64,000 nucleotides of DNA from Knoxdaviesia capensis (taxonomy: Eukaryota > Ascomycota > Sordariomycetes > Microascales > Gondwanamycetaceae). The translations under genes and the position numbers were made by a program. This document shows positions 48,680 through 60,221 of this stretch, one piece after another; the first letter of the stretch is position 1, and every line of letters starts with the position of its first letter. The DNA lies in NCBI GenBank assembly GCA_001510575.1, contig LNGK01000008.1:4412981-4476980 (forward strand). The letters are read 5' to 3'. Below the pieces are notes generated by a model. That model had not been told where the DNA came from and did not search any database. It worked only from the letters and a program-made list of their open reading frames with translations.

Positions 48680-50441
48680 AGACCTGACTGTGGAAAAAGA
48701 GGGCTTCAAACTTCAAAAGTATTGAAGCCCATTCGCCAAAGTCGTATGGAGATAGGTGACGTGGTGATAATGGGAGGAGAAGATGGAGGTGGAATGAGGA
48801 AAATGAAGGAGACGAAAGAAGAGGTGGTGATTAAAGATTATGAATAAGGTGATAGATAACGAGGAAGAAAGGCTAAGGTTGTGAGGAAGAAAGAACGACA
48901 GAAAAAATGAATGTTCACATTCGAAAAGAGTAACGAAAAGAAATTCTTTGTTCCTGACAGATTAGGGCAACAATTGTAAAGTGAGGAGTAAGAAGGGAGA
49001 AGAATAGGAAAGTTGAATGTTAGGTAGTGAAACAATCCGAGTTATACTGTTTTCTATAGTGAAATCAGCTATTCTAGTTCCTGCTCCCCCTCTAAAGCTG
49101 TTAGAGATAAAAGGTTTAGATAAGAAACGATGTACTATCAGGCTGATAAGACTGGAAAGAGTACTTGGAGCCATGACAGTTTGTTATTTAAGGCCTGTAA
49201 CATTAGGCAGAAGGCCCATAAGTCTCAAGTCTCCCAGGTCCCTTTAGAGGCGTTAGGCGCGTCTCAGCAGCGGGGGAAGGAGCAGGCAAATGATGGCGGG
49301 GCACTTATGACGTGGCGGCATGGAAATCCGCACAGGGTACACCCGGCAATATTTCATCCCGCATTCCATTCGCGATGTGTTGTTTGGTGAGAAGTTGGCG
49401 ATATGGACAGAAGATCTACTGAAGAGAAATGTTAAAACAGATGGTTTCATATGGAGAAAAAAGGAGTTACATGGTAAGTATATCTTGATCTGCGATGATT
49501 TGAGTGAATACGAAGGAGAGACAAGACCGGCGCATACTACGCAGTGCAAACGCCCTAAGTCTGAGTCTGTGACCAAAATGACCAAACTGGACTTGGCCCA
49601 GCAAGGATGGTCTAGCCGGTGCCAATTTGGCTGACCCGATCGGCCCCGCCCAGGATCCCCCGCTTCCCATCAAAGGACTGATTGCTTCAGCGTGCATTTT
49701 ACATACAGGAAGCTGCAGGGTGGTAATGAGGGACCTCTGCCCAGATATGATAAGAGAACCTGGGACTGGAAGATAGCAGTGATAAACGTGGAGCCCGAGA
49801 TATCGGTCGAGACAGTCCATTTTTCTCAGCTATTGATGATGCACGATATCACGAGTGACATTTTGAGTCTGAGTTAGACACGAATACCTCAGTAATGTTT
49901 TATTCAAACGAGGAGGTGTACGAGCCAGCTTTTGGCTTAGAACCAAGAGCTGCCAGGCCACGCCAGCCAAATTGACACAGACCTAAACACCCCGTAAGGG
50001 AAATGACTACAGTACTGCATTGTTTCCGTGAGGGGTAGCAAGCAATAGGAGGGGATTGGGGGCTGGCGTCGGGTCTTATTCGTGTTTAGCACACTCTACG
50101 CTTTCAAGGCCGATAAAATGCAGGTTGAAAGCAGTGATGCGAAGATCTGATTCCCAACGGTCTGCTGAATGCATGTCTGGCTTTCGGGTGCATGGAACGA
50201 CGTCGAACCAGGAAGAAGTGCAAGCGGCTGTCGAATCATATTGAAGCCCCGTCAAGTCCGGAAGAACAAGTATCTTCAAGCTAGCCCAACATGAATCAAT
50301 ATGAGATGACTGGCTGAACCGAACAAGAACAAAAAGACGGAAAACAGAAAACGCTAGGCTTCATTGAGTACCATCACAAACAGGAAAAGAAGACACAAAA
50401 AAAAGGTATATAAATCGTAACCCTGAAAGAACCCGGAACCT
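48680..50441. other. Intergenic, 1.8 kb, partly AT-rich
   Basis: Promoter side of the membrane-protein gene and 3' side of the GTPase gene. AT-rich sequence spans about 48830-49210. Only chance open frames are present. Confidence 0.5.
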
Positions 50442-52561
50442 TTAGTTACCATCGTCTCCGTTCGCAGCTGACGCCACCGCCCGAGCAGCGCTGAGCGGCC
50501 GCTCTACAGGATCGTATCCGAGAGACTTGACGATTCCGAGGCCCTTAGTTCGTCCCTCCCGGAAAAGGAATCTGTCTCCAACCTTGATGTACTCCGGCCG
50601 CTGCAAGAACCGGAAAGCCACGGTGGCGCGGTCGCCGACTCGGATGAACGGCCGGTCCATGTCAATGATCGAGCACGTTTGGCACACGGGGCCGACGTGC
50701 AGCATGGCTTGATAATTGATGCCGATGGTTGTTGCGTGGAAGAGAATGAGGACTAAAGAGACAGCGTTGGTATTAATAAAAGGGGTTGAAATGTCGTCGA
50801 GTCGATACGTGACAAAGTGAAACTTACCCTCAGCAACAAACTGGCGACAAACCACGGGCGGGGGAACCCCCTCGATGCGCGGGACAACCACCATGCCTTT
50901 GCGGACATTTCCACTACGGATCTTCTTCAGCGCAAACGACGCCGACTGGCCGGCAGACGCGGCCGGCACTCCAATGCGCTTCCGCTCGATCGAGCGAATC
51001 GTAGTCGGGATGAACTGGCCGAGAGGGTTAGGGCCGATCAGAACCTGGTCGCCAGCGTGAACGGCGCCGGATTTGACCAGTCCAGACACCACGGTGCCGG
51101 TGAAGGGCACCGAGAAGGTGTCGTTGACCTGGAACTCGAACGGCGCGTCGGCGTTGTACAGGCCGTGTTGCGGCAGAATGTTGAAGAATGTGCGCACAAG
51201 GTCCAGGTTCTCGCCGGTGACGTTGGAGACCTGGAATACTGGGCAGATACGCGAGCTAACGAACTGCGTCGCGGTATTCACACAGTCCTCGCGGTTCTTG
51301 ATGAAGATGGGAATCTTTCGCGAGCCGGGACTCTTCAGGATTTTGGTCAGCGATGACACCGTCTGCTCGAGAATGTTAGGCGGGCAGATGTCGACTTTGG
51401 TGATGATCACGACCACAGGAATCGTCAGCGCAAGCGCAATGCCCAAGTGCTCTTTGCTCATTCCCACCAGACCATTGTTCGCCGCCACCATCAGCAGGCA
51501 GTAGTTCGGACCTCCCGAGAGCAGGCCAAACACGGTAGTCTTGAGGTACTTCTCGTGTCCAGCAAGGTCAGTGAACGTGATAACCTTGGCACTGCGCTTG
51601 CCAATCTCCTCCCATGTCAGCTTGCGAGCCGGGTTGTCGGACTGCACAACTTTGCCGTACACGTCGAAGCCCAGGATCTCCATGCCGACCGAGCTGGTTC
51701 GGCCAGTCTCGATTTCGTGCTTGTGGCGGAACAGATTGACCCGCGCAGCGCCACGACCATCATCTAGGTCTCCCTTGACGAGGACGCCGAGCAACGTGCT
51801 TTTTCCCGCGTCGACATTGCCAACCACCGCGATCCGAGTCTCAATCACCTCTTCAGGATTGGCTGGGACACGGCGGACGAGGACCTTTCCGGTCGCATCC
51901 ACGTCTTTACGCGGCTTCTCGGGAATTGGAGCCTCAAAGGCGCCACCGACATTCTTGGTTAGGAGGACCTGGCACTCGGCATCGCATTGCTTGGCCGCCG
52001 TAGCGAGCCGCGCCCGGGCCGTCTCCCACTGAGCGGCGGTGAAGCCGCATGAATCTCCATTGGCCTCGAAGCCGATCTCGAAGATGATCTCTCCTTGTCC
52101 TTCGTCCAGGCGGGTGGCGACTAGTTTCTCCAGCTCGGCGAGCGACGCGTCGTCGGTAGCCAGAAGGATCTGCTTTAGACTCGTGCGAGATGCCGAATCG
52201 TCAAAGGCGAGGTGGTCGAAAAGCGCGTCGAGCTCGTCGTGGTGTTGCTGGTCGGATTTAACAGCATCGTCGACGACTACGCTGGGGGCAATCGACGTTG
52301 CGGCTGCGATAGCCGGGGGCTTCGCATCCGAAGAGGCTTTGGATTCCTCAAACCGGAGCCGTTGTTGTTGCTCGACATACTCGGCAAACTCGCTGAGGGC
52401 CTGATCATATGATTCAATTCCCGGGGTACAAGTTAGTCCACGGCACAGGGTGAAAACTGGTGGGGCCCATAGAAGATGCAAGGGTATCGTGTCAATTGTT
52501 GGGCATAGTTCAGGGTGCATACCGCCTCGCCCTTCCGCTGAGGTTTTATGTTCTTGCTCAT
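50442..52561 (-). CDS. GTPBP1/GTPBP2-type translational GTPase (52523..52561, 50828..52400, 50442..50752)
   Basis: Three exons give 640 aa. The GTPase core has G1 GNVDAGKST at about 207-215, the G3 motif DLAGHEKY at about 291-298, G4 as TKVD (347-350), and EF-Tu-like domains 2 and 3 after it (VNDTFSVPFTGTVVSGLVKSG, HVGPVCQTCSI, RATVAFRFL). The insert TSSVGMEILGFDVYG is characteristic of GTPBP1/2, eEF1A-related GTPases linked to ribosome-stalling responses and mRNA turnover; the fungal role is little studied. The N-terminal 190 residues are variable and charged. Exon 1 encodes only 13 residues (MSKNIKPQRKGEA). Intron 2 (50753-50827, GTAAGT..TAG) is 75 bases, stop-free and in frame, but its removal restores the family pattern FVAEVLILFH, so splicing is expected. 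Confidence 0.92.
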
Positions 52562-53807
52562 GTTGATAATATGTAGTAGGTGGCGTCTAAGACAGATAAA
52601 ATAGATATCGCTGACCGGGACTGCATTCCAAATTGATTTTGAAGGGTAGTAGGGGGAGAGATGAAGTGAAGAGAGAATATGAGATGTCAATTCGGGGATA
52701 TTAGGCTTGGAACACCATCAAACAATGAATCTGGAGATATATGTACGGCAGGACAGTTGGCCTGAAGAGGAAAAAGATAGTCGAAGTGCTAATCAGAGAG
52801 CAGAAGAGCAGAAGAGCAGAAATGAGAGGGGGATGAACCGGAGGTTGATATATGAGGGTCTAATGAGAAACAGAGTGAGAGAGAAAGATATCGGCAAGAG
52901 TCAGCCTTGACTGAAGAAAAGAGTCATAGTATAAAGGGTGGGAATGGGGGAAGAAAATGACTGAGGGAGCTGTGACTTCGGCGATGACTGTTTTTCGTTT
53001 CGGTAGCGGTGGTAGTTTAGGGGAAGAGGCGGTGTTGGAATTTAGAAGCCAAAGCGGATATCTGCGCGGGTCGCGGAACAGAATCTGGACGGATTGACAG
53101 GCAGAACTTGGTGGGAGGCAAAGTTAGGGTCTAACCCTATATTTGATAGGGTATCACGGGGACGAGATAGCCAGACCACAAATGACGTGGCCATACTCAC
53201 AGGTGCATGTGGCGCGGTGGAGAGTAAATGTGATTCTACTGCTACATGTATTCTATCAAGCCAATCCATCGTTGGTTCCCTTAATTCGGCCTTGATGTTC
53301 ATGTAAACATTACAACTACACTGGTGATCCAAACTTTCCGGGCTTGTTACCAGAGGGCAGAGCCCACATTAGAAGCGAGAGAAATAGGAGCGGCACAAAA
53401 GGAATCCAACACAGTCAATTATATGAAGTATAGGCATTATAAAAAATACAAAAAAGAGTTCATCCGCTGGTTCGACCCCGTGGTCGCCGCCCAGCTTCGA
53501 TAGGACTACATCTCTTTGTCGTGAATAACCGATAAATTCGCTTTCCCAATCCCCCCGAAGGGATTCGAACCTGCGACTCGCCGGTGTCAAACAGGGTCGG
53601 TCACCATTCCACCAAATGCACGAGTTTGTCCTGAACTGGGTACTGCCCAGCCGCCTTCTCGGCGAAAGACAACAACTCAAACGGTCCTTATAAGGAATAC
53701 TCGGTGTTGTTGTTTTGGCTGCGCGCCAGCTGGTGGTGTTGACGTTGCGCTTCTGGGAAGGGGGAAGGAGCGAAAACACGCAATAAACACTTTTGCTCAG
53801 CCGGCTC
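52562..53807. other. Intergenic, 1.2 kb, with Pol III-like relic
   Basis: Promoter of the GTPase gene and 3' flank of the DUF2828 gene. An inverted telomere-like motif (TTAGGGTCTAACCCTA) lies at 53124-53139. A tRNA-like segment lies at 53554-53623. Confidence 0.55.
53554..53623 (-). other. tRNA-like Pol III relic (A-box and B-box)
   Basis: On the minus strand, GGTTCGAATCC is a perfect B-box (T-loop) and, about 45 bases before it, TTTGGTGGAATGG resembles an A-box (D-loop). The T-stem pairs only partly (GCAGG against CCTTC, one mismatch in a shifted register). I cannot build an acceptor stem or a clean anticodon stem, so a working tRNA is unlikely. It is probably a decayed tRNA or SINE head; no isotype is assigned. 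Confidence 0.35.
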
Positions 53808-56198
53808 TTAGTCCAGAACGCGAAGCATGCTGTACGACTGGTGGCCAAGAGCCTTCCGCATGATTCCGGCCGTTGTCATCTCCGCAGACTTCGTAGCTGC
53901 CGCGGGCGTCACATCTAACAAATCAAAGCCGTCCTCGTCTTCCTTGGCCGGCTCCTCCGCCGCGATCTCCTGTTTGAGATCCGCCCCGTCCATGAACACC
54001 TTGATCATCGCCTGCGAGTAGCCGCTCAGCATGGCCGTGCGTGCCGTTTCCGCCGTGACCGGGTTGGCATCGGGCCGGCTATCGCTGCTGCCAGCCACGT
54101 TCCAGAACACCAGCTCGGGCACCTCGTAGCCAGCAGCCTCGTAGGCGGCCTTGATATCCTCGTACGAGCTGTTGAAGTTGGCCGGCTTGCCTTTGTGAAA
54201 AGACCCAGAATCGGAGTAGTATCCCTGACCGTCGAAGTGGCCCTGCGCCAAGTCAAACTGCATGTCGGTGAACACGAAGACGCGCTTCACCATGTCCTCG
54301 GGCTTGATTTTGTTCTTGACGGCCATCGGCAGGAGCACGTCGATGAACGTGGCGCGCAGGTTTGTGCTGAGGCCCTGGCAAGCAGAATTCACCTTTTGAA
54401 CCTTCTCAGTGAACCCCATTTCCCGGTCAAGCTGGACAATCTGGGGGGACGAACTGAACGAGATACACGCATTCCCGAACGGAGGCTCGACAATATCGGA
54501 GAGCAGAATGGTCAGGCCAATGGCGGTGTGCAGCGGAGATGTTCCATCAGAAAATTTCGGGCTCCACATGCTGCCGCTAGTATCGCAAACAGCAATCGCC
54601 GAGTCCAGCTTTCCGGCGTCCTTGACGCGCTGCACCAGAGTCTTCCACTGGCCATCCAGGAGCTTGGCCCTCAACTGACCGGTGTGGTTCTGAACCATGG
54701 CCTTTACACTGAGATTCTTGCCTGTAGCCAGCGCATTATCCCCCCGCTTGCTGGCCCCGTACTGCAAGGCATTCTCGACCATGACCGACGGCAGAAGTAC
54801 GGCACCACTGACTTTGGACGCGCCAGTGCTGAGCCCTTCGATGTACTCCGTAAAGCGCTCCGTATCATGGGTGATAAACTTGCCAACATGGGTCTGCATG
54901 GCCAGCGACGGAAGCCGGTCATAGATAATGTCGCCGAAGGTCTTATCAGACAAGTGACGCTCAACGATATCCAGGTGCTGGCGCAGCGACGAGATATCTT
55001 TGCGGTAAGCGTCTCGCGCGTATCGCAGGTACACGTCACGGCGGCGTTCCGCATCTCCAACCAGCGAGGTGTCCTCAGACAGGAGCGTAGCAAACTCCGA
55101 CTCTGGGTGCAGCAGCTCAGCGATCGACGAAGTGATAAAGGTGTTCTTGTCGTGCTGACGGTCGTGCGACGGGGCCCACTTTCCACAAAGCGAGATGTAC
55201 TGCTTGGACCGACGGGTGCCGGTGCGTAGACGGGCTAGGTCGTCCTTGAGCTGCTCGGCGAACAGCCGCGCCACAGTCAGGTGCAGGGCACGGTACACGT
55301 GGTTGTCCTGGAACTGCTTGATGGCATTCGCGTGGCGGTCATCACGGATCCGGCGGCGCTTGGCGTTGATCCGGTCTTCCTTCTCGGCCGGCGACACATT
55401 CTTGGAGATTTCGTCCCGGCTAGACGCATTGATATCCTTGTACATCTCATCGACAGTTGTGAAGCCCTGGACTTGGCCATCATGCACAACAATCACCAGC
55501 AGATTGAGCAGATCCTTCCAGTATCCATGGGACACGCCGCCGGGAATATCATACTTGGCGTAGTTCGCGGTTTCATCCAACGACATGTTGTCAACCATGA
55601 CGGTGTCCTCATCGGCTGCCTTGGCCGCCGCCAGCTTCTCTTTCTGCTCAGGGGTCAGTGCCTTCTTCTCAACAATCGGACGTGTGAGCCACCGGAGGTT
55701 CAGCGCCAGGGTCAGCGGGTGGTTCAGCGCCAGCCAGCTGGCACAGCGGTAGAAGCCCTTGCGGCTGGCCTTTCCAGTGTGGATGGCACGTGAGTTAAAA
55801 ATGAGCTTCAAGGTGGCCATCGGATCGTCGTTCCATGCGGCCGCGAGGTCCTTGTAGGCGGTCTCGGCCGACACATACTCGAGCGTCTTATTCCAGACGT
55901 CGATCACTGCGCTCCCTGTAGACGAATACGTCACATCGCCGTTCTCGGTGCGTGCCAGGTTGGCCATGCCCTCCAGCGCAGTCATGAAGGCACTCTTGGG
56001 GCCGGAATCTTTCAGAGGCTCGGTCTTGGAAGCCGGGGCAATCGGGGCAACCGGGACGGTAACCTTGGACCCGAGGCCAGCATCTCCGAGGTCCTTCTTC
56101 AAAAACGCCTCGAACTCATCTTCCGGGAGGGTTAGGGCAGGGTGGGTGGGGAAAGAGACGGGGTACGAGGTCTTCAGGAACCATTTCTGTGACTCCAT
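53808..56198 (-). CDS. DUF2828 protein with von Willebrand factor A-like domain
   Basis: Intronless frame of 796 aa. The N-terminal half (about 70-430) has the DUF2828 pattern: SAFMTALEGMANL, the helical block RAIHTGKASRKGFYRCASWLA, and VSHGYWKDLLNLLV. The C-terminal half has a vWA-type metal site, CDTSGSMW near residue 537 (DxSxS), followed by IGLTILLSDIVEPPFG, a Thr-containing NLRATFIDVLLP stretch and RVFVFTDMQFD. DUF2828 occurs in fungi, plants and some giant DNA viruses. The TROVE-vWA architecture of Ro60 is a structural parallel that suggests RNA-related quality control, but this is inference. The start MESQKWF is the first ATG of the frame. All three expected metal-site parts are intact, so the gene looks functional. 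Confidence 0.9.
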   Translation of the reverse strand: MESQKWFLKTSYPVSFPTHPALTLPEDEFEAFLKKDLGDAGLGSKVTVPVAPIAPASKTEPLKDSGPKSAFMTALEGMANLARTENGDVTYSSTGSAVIDVWNKTLEYVSAETAYKDLAAAWNDDPMATLKLIFNSRAIHTGKASRKGFYRCASWLALNHPLTLALNLRWLTRPIVEKKALTPEQKEKLAAAKAADEDTVMVDNMSLDETANYAKYDIPGGVSHGYWKDLLNLLVIVVHDGQVQGFTTVDEMYKDINASSRDEISKNVSPAEKEDRINAKRRRIRDDRHANAIKQFQDNHVYRALHLTVARLFAEQLKDDLARLRTGTRRSKQYISLCGKWAPSHDRQHDKNTFITSSIAELLHPESEFATLLSEDTSLVGDAERRRDVYLRYARDAYRKDISSLRQHLDIVERHLSDKTFGDIIYDRLPSLAMQTHVGKFITHDTERFTEYIEGLSTGASKVSGAVLLPSVMVENALQYGASKRGDNALATGKNLSVKAMVQNHTGQLRAKLLDGQWKTLVQRVKDAGKLDSAIAVCDTSGSMWSPKFSDGTSPLHTAIGLTILLSDIVEPPFGNACISFSSSPQIVQLDREMGFTEKVQKVNSACQGLSTNLRATFIDVLLPMAVKNKIKPEDMVKRVFVFTDMQFDLAQGHFDGQGYYSDSGSFHKGKPANFNSSYEDIKAAYEAAGYEVPELVFWNVAGSSDSRPDANPVTAETARTAMLSGYSQAMIKVFMDGADLKQEIAAEEPAKEDEDGFDLLDVTPAAATKSAEMTTAGIMRKALGHQSYSMLRVLD

Positions 56199-58034
56199 TT
56201 TGAAGAGATGTTTTGGGGTGGCAGATGTGGGATAGTTGAGGGTTTAGTGGTGTCAGGAGGGTCCAGGGACAAAAAAAATGATTATGGAGGGAATTACGGA
56301 TCAAGACGGCCGAGAGTGGAGAGAGAGAGAACGGGGGAAGGTCGGATATATAGCAAATGGCATACAGATATACGGAAACAAAGAGAGTAGAAAATAGGGA
56401 ATAAGATATAGTGGCAGGGATCAATTAGAAGAGGTTAACCGCTAGGGACTTTCGAAGTGGCTTTGGGGCTCTTCGGGTTGTTTTGCGCGGCGAATGTGTC
56501 AGAGGGGCAAGTTTTCAACAGGACGCAACTACAATTTCAGGTACTCCCCAGCTTATTAGATTCGCTTAACTGCTTTAAACATGAACGGTACAAAGGGCCA
56601 TGAGTGAGTCAAGCGGGGAAGATTGGTTGGTAACACAGTCACATCCCCCGCTCTGGCGTGTTTGCCTTGCGACCCACGGCGGCCTATAAACTCCGTTGGA
56701 GTGACAGGGCCTACATGGATGGTGGCTTGGCCCTCTGCTTGACTCAGATATCAGATTCGTGTTGGGAGATGCCAACTGAATGGGTTGGCCTGTTTTCAGA
56801 GATTAGCATGTTGCGGTTGGGTTGAGCATGCCACTTCGGAGTGGGGGTTTGACGATTGCTCAGACCGCTGCATTCCGAGGTGACTGACAAGGAGAGGGGG
56901 GCGTTTCGGGGCATGAAGCCTCAACTGGACCGGACTGGAATCTCGAATACTCGGGCGTCTTGTGCGGTGAGCCATTCGGGGTAGCAAACGCGAAAATGGA
57001 TGCACATCACTTGCTGAAGTGTGACGATGAAGGCCCCGTGAACGGGATTTCACAGTGGGATTTTAGGCCTGTGAGATTCTCCATCTCGCGCCTCTAAACG
57101 GTTAGAGAGCGGGGCTTCTGTTAGGCCGTGCTTTTGTTGCTGGGTTCCCCTGTTTGCTGTAGTGAGGCTGAGCATGAAAAGTGAAAAGTCGATATCGTCA
57201 TCTGTTTGGAGCTGAATGAATACAACAACGAACTGGCTCAAAAGATCTCAAACTCGACAGCTGCCAAATGAGAATCGTGGCACTTGCGAACAGCCGCCTG
57301 CCGCGCATCCTATTTCTTATTGAATGAATCAAAAGACCGACGCTCCTTAGGGTTAAGCCCTCCTACCCAACTCTCCGAATGTGGAACCCGGAACTTGTGG
57401 GTCATCCCGGCTGACCTGAGTCCCGGAGACACGGCATGTTCTCACAGACACGAAGAAAAAAAATGTTCTTACATTATCAACCCCCGCTTCTAACAACACA
57501 GTCTTAACTCAAGCTGGACAACACGTGAGTAAGTAATATCTAGCTTATTCAGAAGTGAGGATAGGGCTTAAACCTTTCATTAAAATTCATGGCACAACTA
57601 ACACGCTCCTGCCTGCTTTTCTTTGCTCCCTTGTGCTCATTAATTATATCAAAGAGGAGTATCCCGTTTTTTTTTCTTCCTCCTACTTTCACCTCCAGAG
57701 TCAATAATTTAATGCCACCCAAATCCCTTGGTTTTCTTATACATCTCTTTCCTTTCATCTCAGCTTGACCTCCTCCTGCACCTCTCCTCTTCTCTTGAAC
57801 TGTTCCGAAGCTGATTGGAAACTGTACTACAGTTCTGTACAGGTGGCATGACTTCATTTGCAGGCATTCTTCCTCTGGGGGAGAACTCTTTTGAGGTTAA
57901 AAAGCATGAGTATGTGCCCCTTGAGATTGCTGGTGTGGTATACTTTATCAAGACAACTAACTGATGTGGTGTCTGCCCAACCATCCAGCTCCAAATGTGA
58001 CTGTGCCACCCGGAAAAACCTCAAAAAGAGAATC
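56199..58034. other. Intergenic, about 1.8 kb, between divergent genes
   Basis: Promoter region shared by the DUF2828 gene (-) and the TPR-like gene (+). It has a TTAGGGTT motif at 57346 and a CTGTAC-rich stretch near 57825-57840. The frame of the following gene is open back to 57858, but that part does not look like protein. No separate gene is supported. Confidence 0.5.
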
Positions 58035-60221
58035 ATGATCTTACCTCCAGGCCATCCGGGATCGGCCACCATTACGAGAAACACCGGCTTCCGCGCGAGT
58101 TGTCGACGACTGCTCAACATCCCGGCAGCAGCGACCTTCCACTTCAGCGGTGGATCTGATCGAGGAAGCCTTTTCTACCGCACCGCGTCGTTTTTTTGGG
58201 ATTTCCCCGCAGTGATACTCACGGGGGTCGCTGACGCCCTGGGTCACACCGACGAACCCGCCTCCAGAAGCCTTGCCCTCCTCGGCCTCGCCGGTGTAAT
58301 TCTCGGCCCCTCGGCCAAGGCTCGCACTGCGCGGATGAATGCCGTGACCGCCGATGTCCACCTTCGCAATGGGGACTATGCAGCTGCCGGTCGGGCTATT
58401 ATCCTCGCTCTCAATATGGTCCGCCAGATGGCTGTCTCGCCCAGCTACACCTTCTGGGCTTTGCGCACCCTTGAGCAGTGGGCAAGCTTGCTGACGCGCG
58501 CCACTGAGGAAGGTTGGGACCCCAACATATTCAACCCAAATATACCCTACGAAGACTATGTTGCCCAAATCAGCCAGCTAGCAGTCTTGGCCATCACATT
58601 CGCTTCCAACTTCGTCATTAGAGCCCGTTCTGGAGCCACTTTGCGGGACCTCGGTCACTACATGCTATGTTCATCAAGCTACTGGAGGAAGAATCTCTTC
58701 GGTTCCATATTCATGACCCTGGACTGCTTGCAACGAATGGGCCAGTGGGCGCAGGTGGTGAGAGTCTGTCTTGCAGCATCCGCTAATTTACGCTTTGCCC
58801 GGCTCTACAATCATGATGTTCGCCACACCTGCGGCTTTCTGCTTGCCGTAGCAGTTGCTCTCAATGGGAATCTGCTAGCTTCCATAGCTGTCTGGTGCAG
58901 GATTGAAGCTTGGGCCACGGGGGAAACTCACGCCCAAGTCCGAATGGAAGCCCAGCTCTGGAAGGCTTGCTGTTATGTCATGACTGATGATTTCGTTCAT
59001 GCTATCACTGGCTTGCAAGCGTTAGACGAGAAGCGCATTGCCCCCGGGAGCAGCCACGGCTGGTTGCTTCAGGAGGTTCTGCGAGAGATAGCTCTGCGGA
59101 GCAGAGACTATCCGCAGTTGATCAAGCTTGAAAAGGCTTCTGGACACTATCTTGCTGGAAAATTCGGTGATCTAACGGTCACCGATGCAGCGCCACTACT
59201 CAACAGTGAGTACGATAAAGCACGAGCATATCGCGGCATGGGAAATTTCCCAGAAGCCATCGAGTGCATGAAGCGTGTTGCCGAGGCAGCTGAGCGGTTC
59301 AAGAGCAAGCCCATGAAGTTTCCACCGGTTGATAACGTCATTGCGTCGTCCAAGCTGGTCTGCCTAGTTGCAGATAAAACTCCCAATATTCATGAGGCCG
59401 CGCTGCTAGACTTGGCCAACTGCTACCGGCTACAGGGCTGCTTTAGCAAAGCCATCCAAATTTACCGCCGGTTCATCGAAGAGGCTGACAGGACGGCACC
59501 GAGCTACGATCACCGGCTGGCTAATGTATACCGGGTGCTAGGGTACCTGTACGAACGGGTAGGTATGAAAGGCAGAGCAGCAGTGGCCTACGACCGGCTG
59601 GCGCGCATGTACGAATCGCGCGACTGTTCAAACCCGATGACTGTGGTGCTGTACTTTTGGTACCGCGGTCGTCTGTTTGCAATGCAGGGGGCGTTCGAAA
59701 ATGCAAATGCCTTGTACACTCTGGCGACAAAACTGCGGATTTTGATGCTGGACGTGATGGCGTGCATGAGAAAGGGGACGGAGATCACCGTTACAACTGT
59801 CATCCCTGGATATGACCTGATAGTGCCGGCAATAGTGAAGCGCACCAGCTTGAATGTGGTACGTGAGTCATGGTCCTGGCCGGGGATGCCCCGCCGGAAA
59901 CTGGTCCGGCGACAGGACATGTACGAGCCGAGGTTTGACGACGGGAAAAGTGACCATCGTCGGGAGAATCGGTCTGACTGGATGGCGCTGGCGATCAAGC
60001 GCGCAAGTTTGGCCGCCCAGGCCGGCACAGTTGAGATGCCGGTGCCGGAAGACTGCTATTACGACGAAACCCGTCGTAATCCACTTTCCCAGAGCGAGGG
60101 GTCCATCCGTCGGTTGCTTCTTCGAGCGGGGGAGAAGTTCCCTGTTGTGTTTGAGGATACGGAGCCGGTTTTGAAGTTTGAGCCGATGACCATTGATGAA
60201 TATTGGACTTGGAACGTGTAG
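58035..60221 (+). CDS. TPR-like helical repeat protein of unknown function
   Basis: Intronless frame, 728 aa from the ATG at 58035 (57858 would add 59 residues of doubtful sequence). After about 110 unremarkable residues the protein consists of paired helices with tetratricopeptide character: ARMNAVTADVHLRNGDYAAAGRAI, YDKARAYRGMGNFPEAIECMK, ALLDLANCYRLQGCFSKAIQIYRR, NVYRVLGYLYERVGMKGRAAVAYDRL. Such repeats scaffold protein-protein contacts. No signal peptide, P-loop or catalytic motif is visible. Fungal NLR proteins often end in TPR arrays, and the missing N-terminal module could mean that this is the surviving tail of one, but an ordinary stand-alone TPR protein is equally possible. The 3' end lies 255 bases from the convergent phosphatase gene. 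Confidence 0.7.
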   Translation: MILPPGHPGSATITRNTGFRASCRRLLNIPAAATFHFSGGSDRGSLFYRTASFFWDFPAVILTGVADALGHTDEPASRSLALLGLAGVILGPSAKARTARMNAVTADVHLRNGDYAAAGRAIILALNMVRQMAVSPSYTFWALRTLEQWASLLTRATEEGWDPNIFNPNIPYEDYVAQISQLAVLAITFASNFVIRARSGATLRDLGHYMLCSSSYWRKNLFGSIFMTLDCLQRMGQWAQVVRVCLAASANLRFARLYNHDVRHTCGFLLAVAVALNGNLLASIAVWCRIEAWATGETHAQVRMEAQLWKACCYVMTDDFVHAITGLQALDEKRIAPGSSHGWLLQEVLREIALRSRDYPQLIKLEKASGHYLAGKFGDLTVTDAAPLLNSEYDKARAYRGMGNFPEAIECMKRVAEAAERFKSKPMKFPPVDNVIASSKLVCLVADKTPNIHEAALLDLANCYRLQGCFSKAIQIYRRFIEEADRTAPSYDHRLANVYRVLGYLYERVGMKGRAAVAYDRLARMYESRDCSNPMTVVLYFWYRGRLFAMQGAFENANALYTLATKLRILMLDVMACMRKGTEITVTTVIPGYDLIVPAIVKRTSLNVVRESWSWPGMPRRKLVRRQDMYEPRFDDGKSDHRRENRSDWMALAIKRASLAAQAGTVEMPVPEDCYYDETRRNPLSQSEGSIRRLLLRAGEKFPVVFEDTEPVLKFEPMTIDEYWTWNV

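Noticed and set aside
54195..55229. 344-codon plus-strand frame opposite the DUF2828 gene
   Set aside because: Shadow of a well-supported gene on the minus strand.
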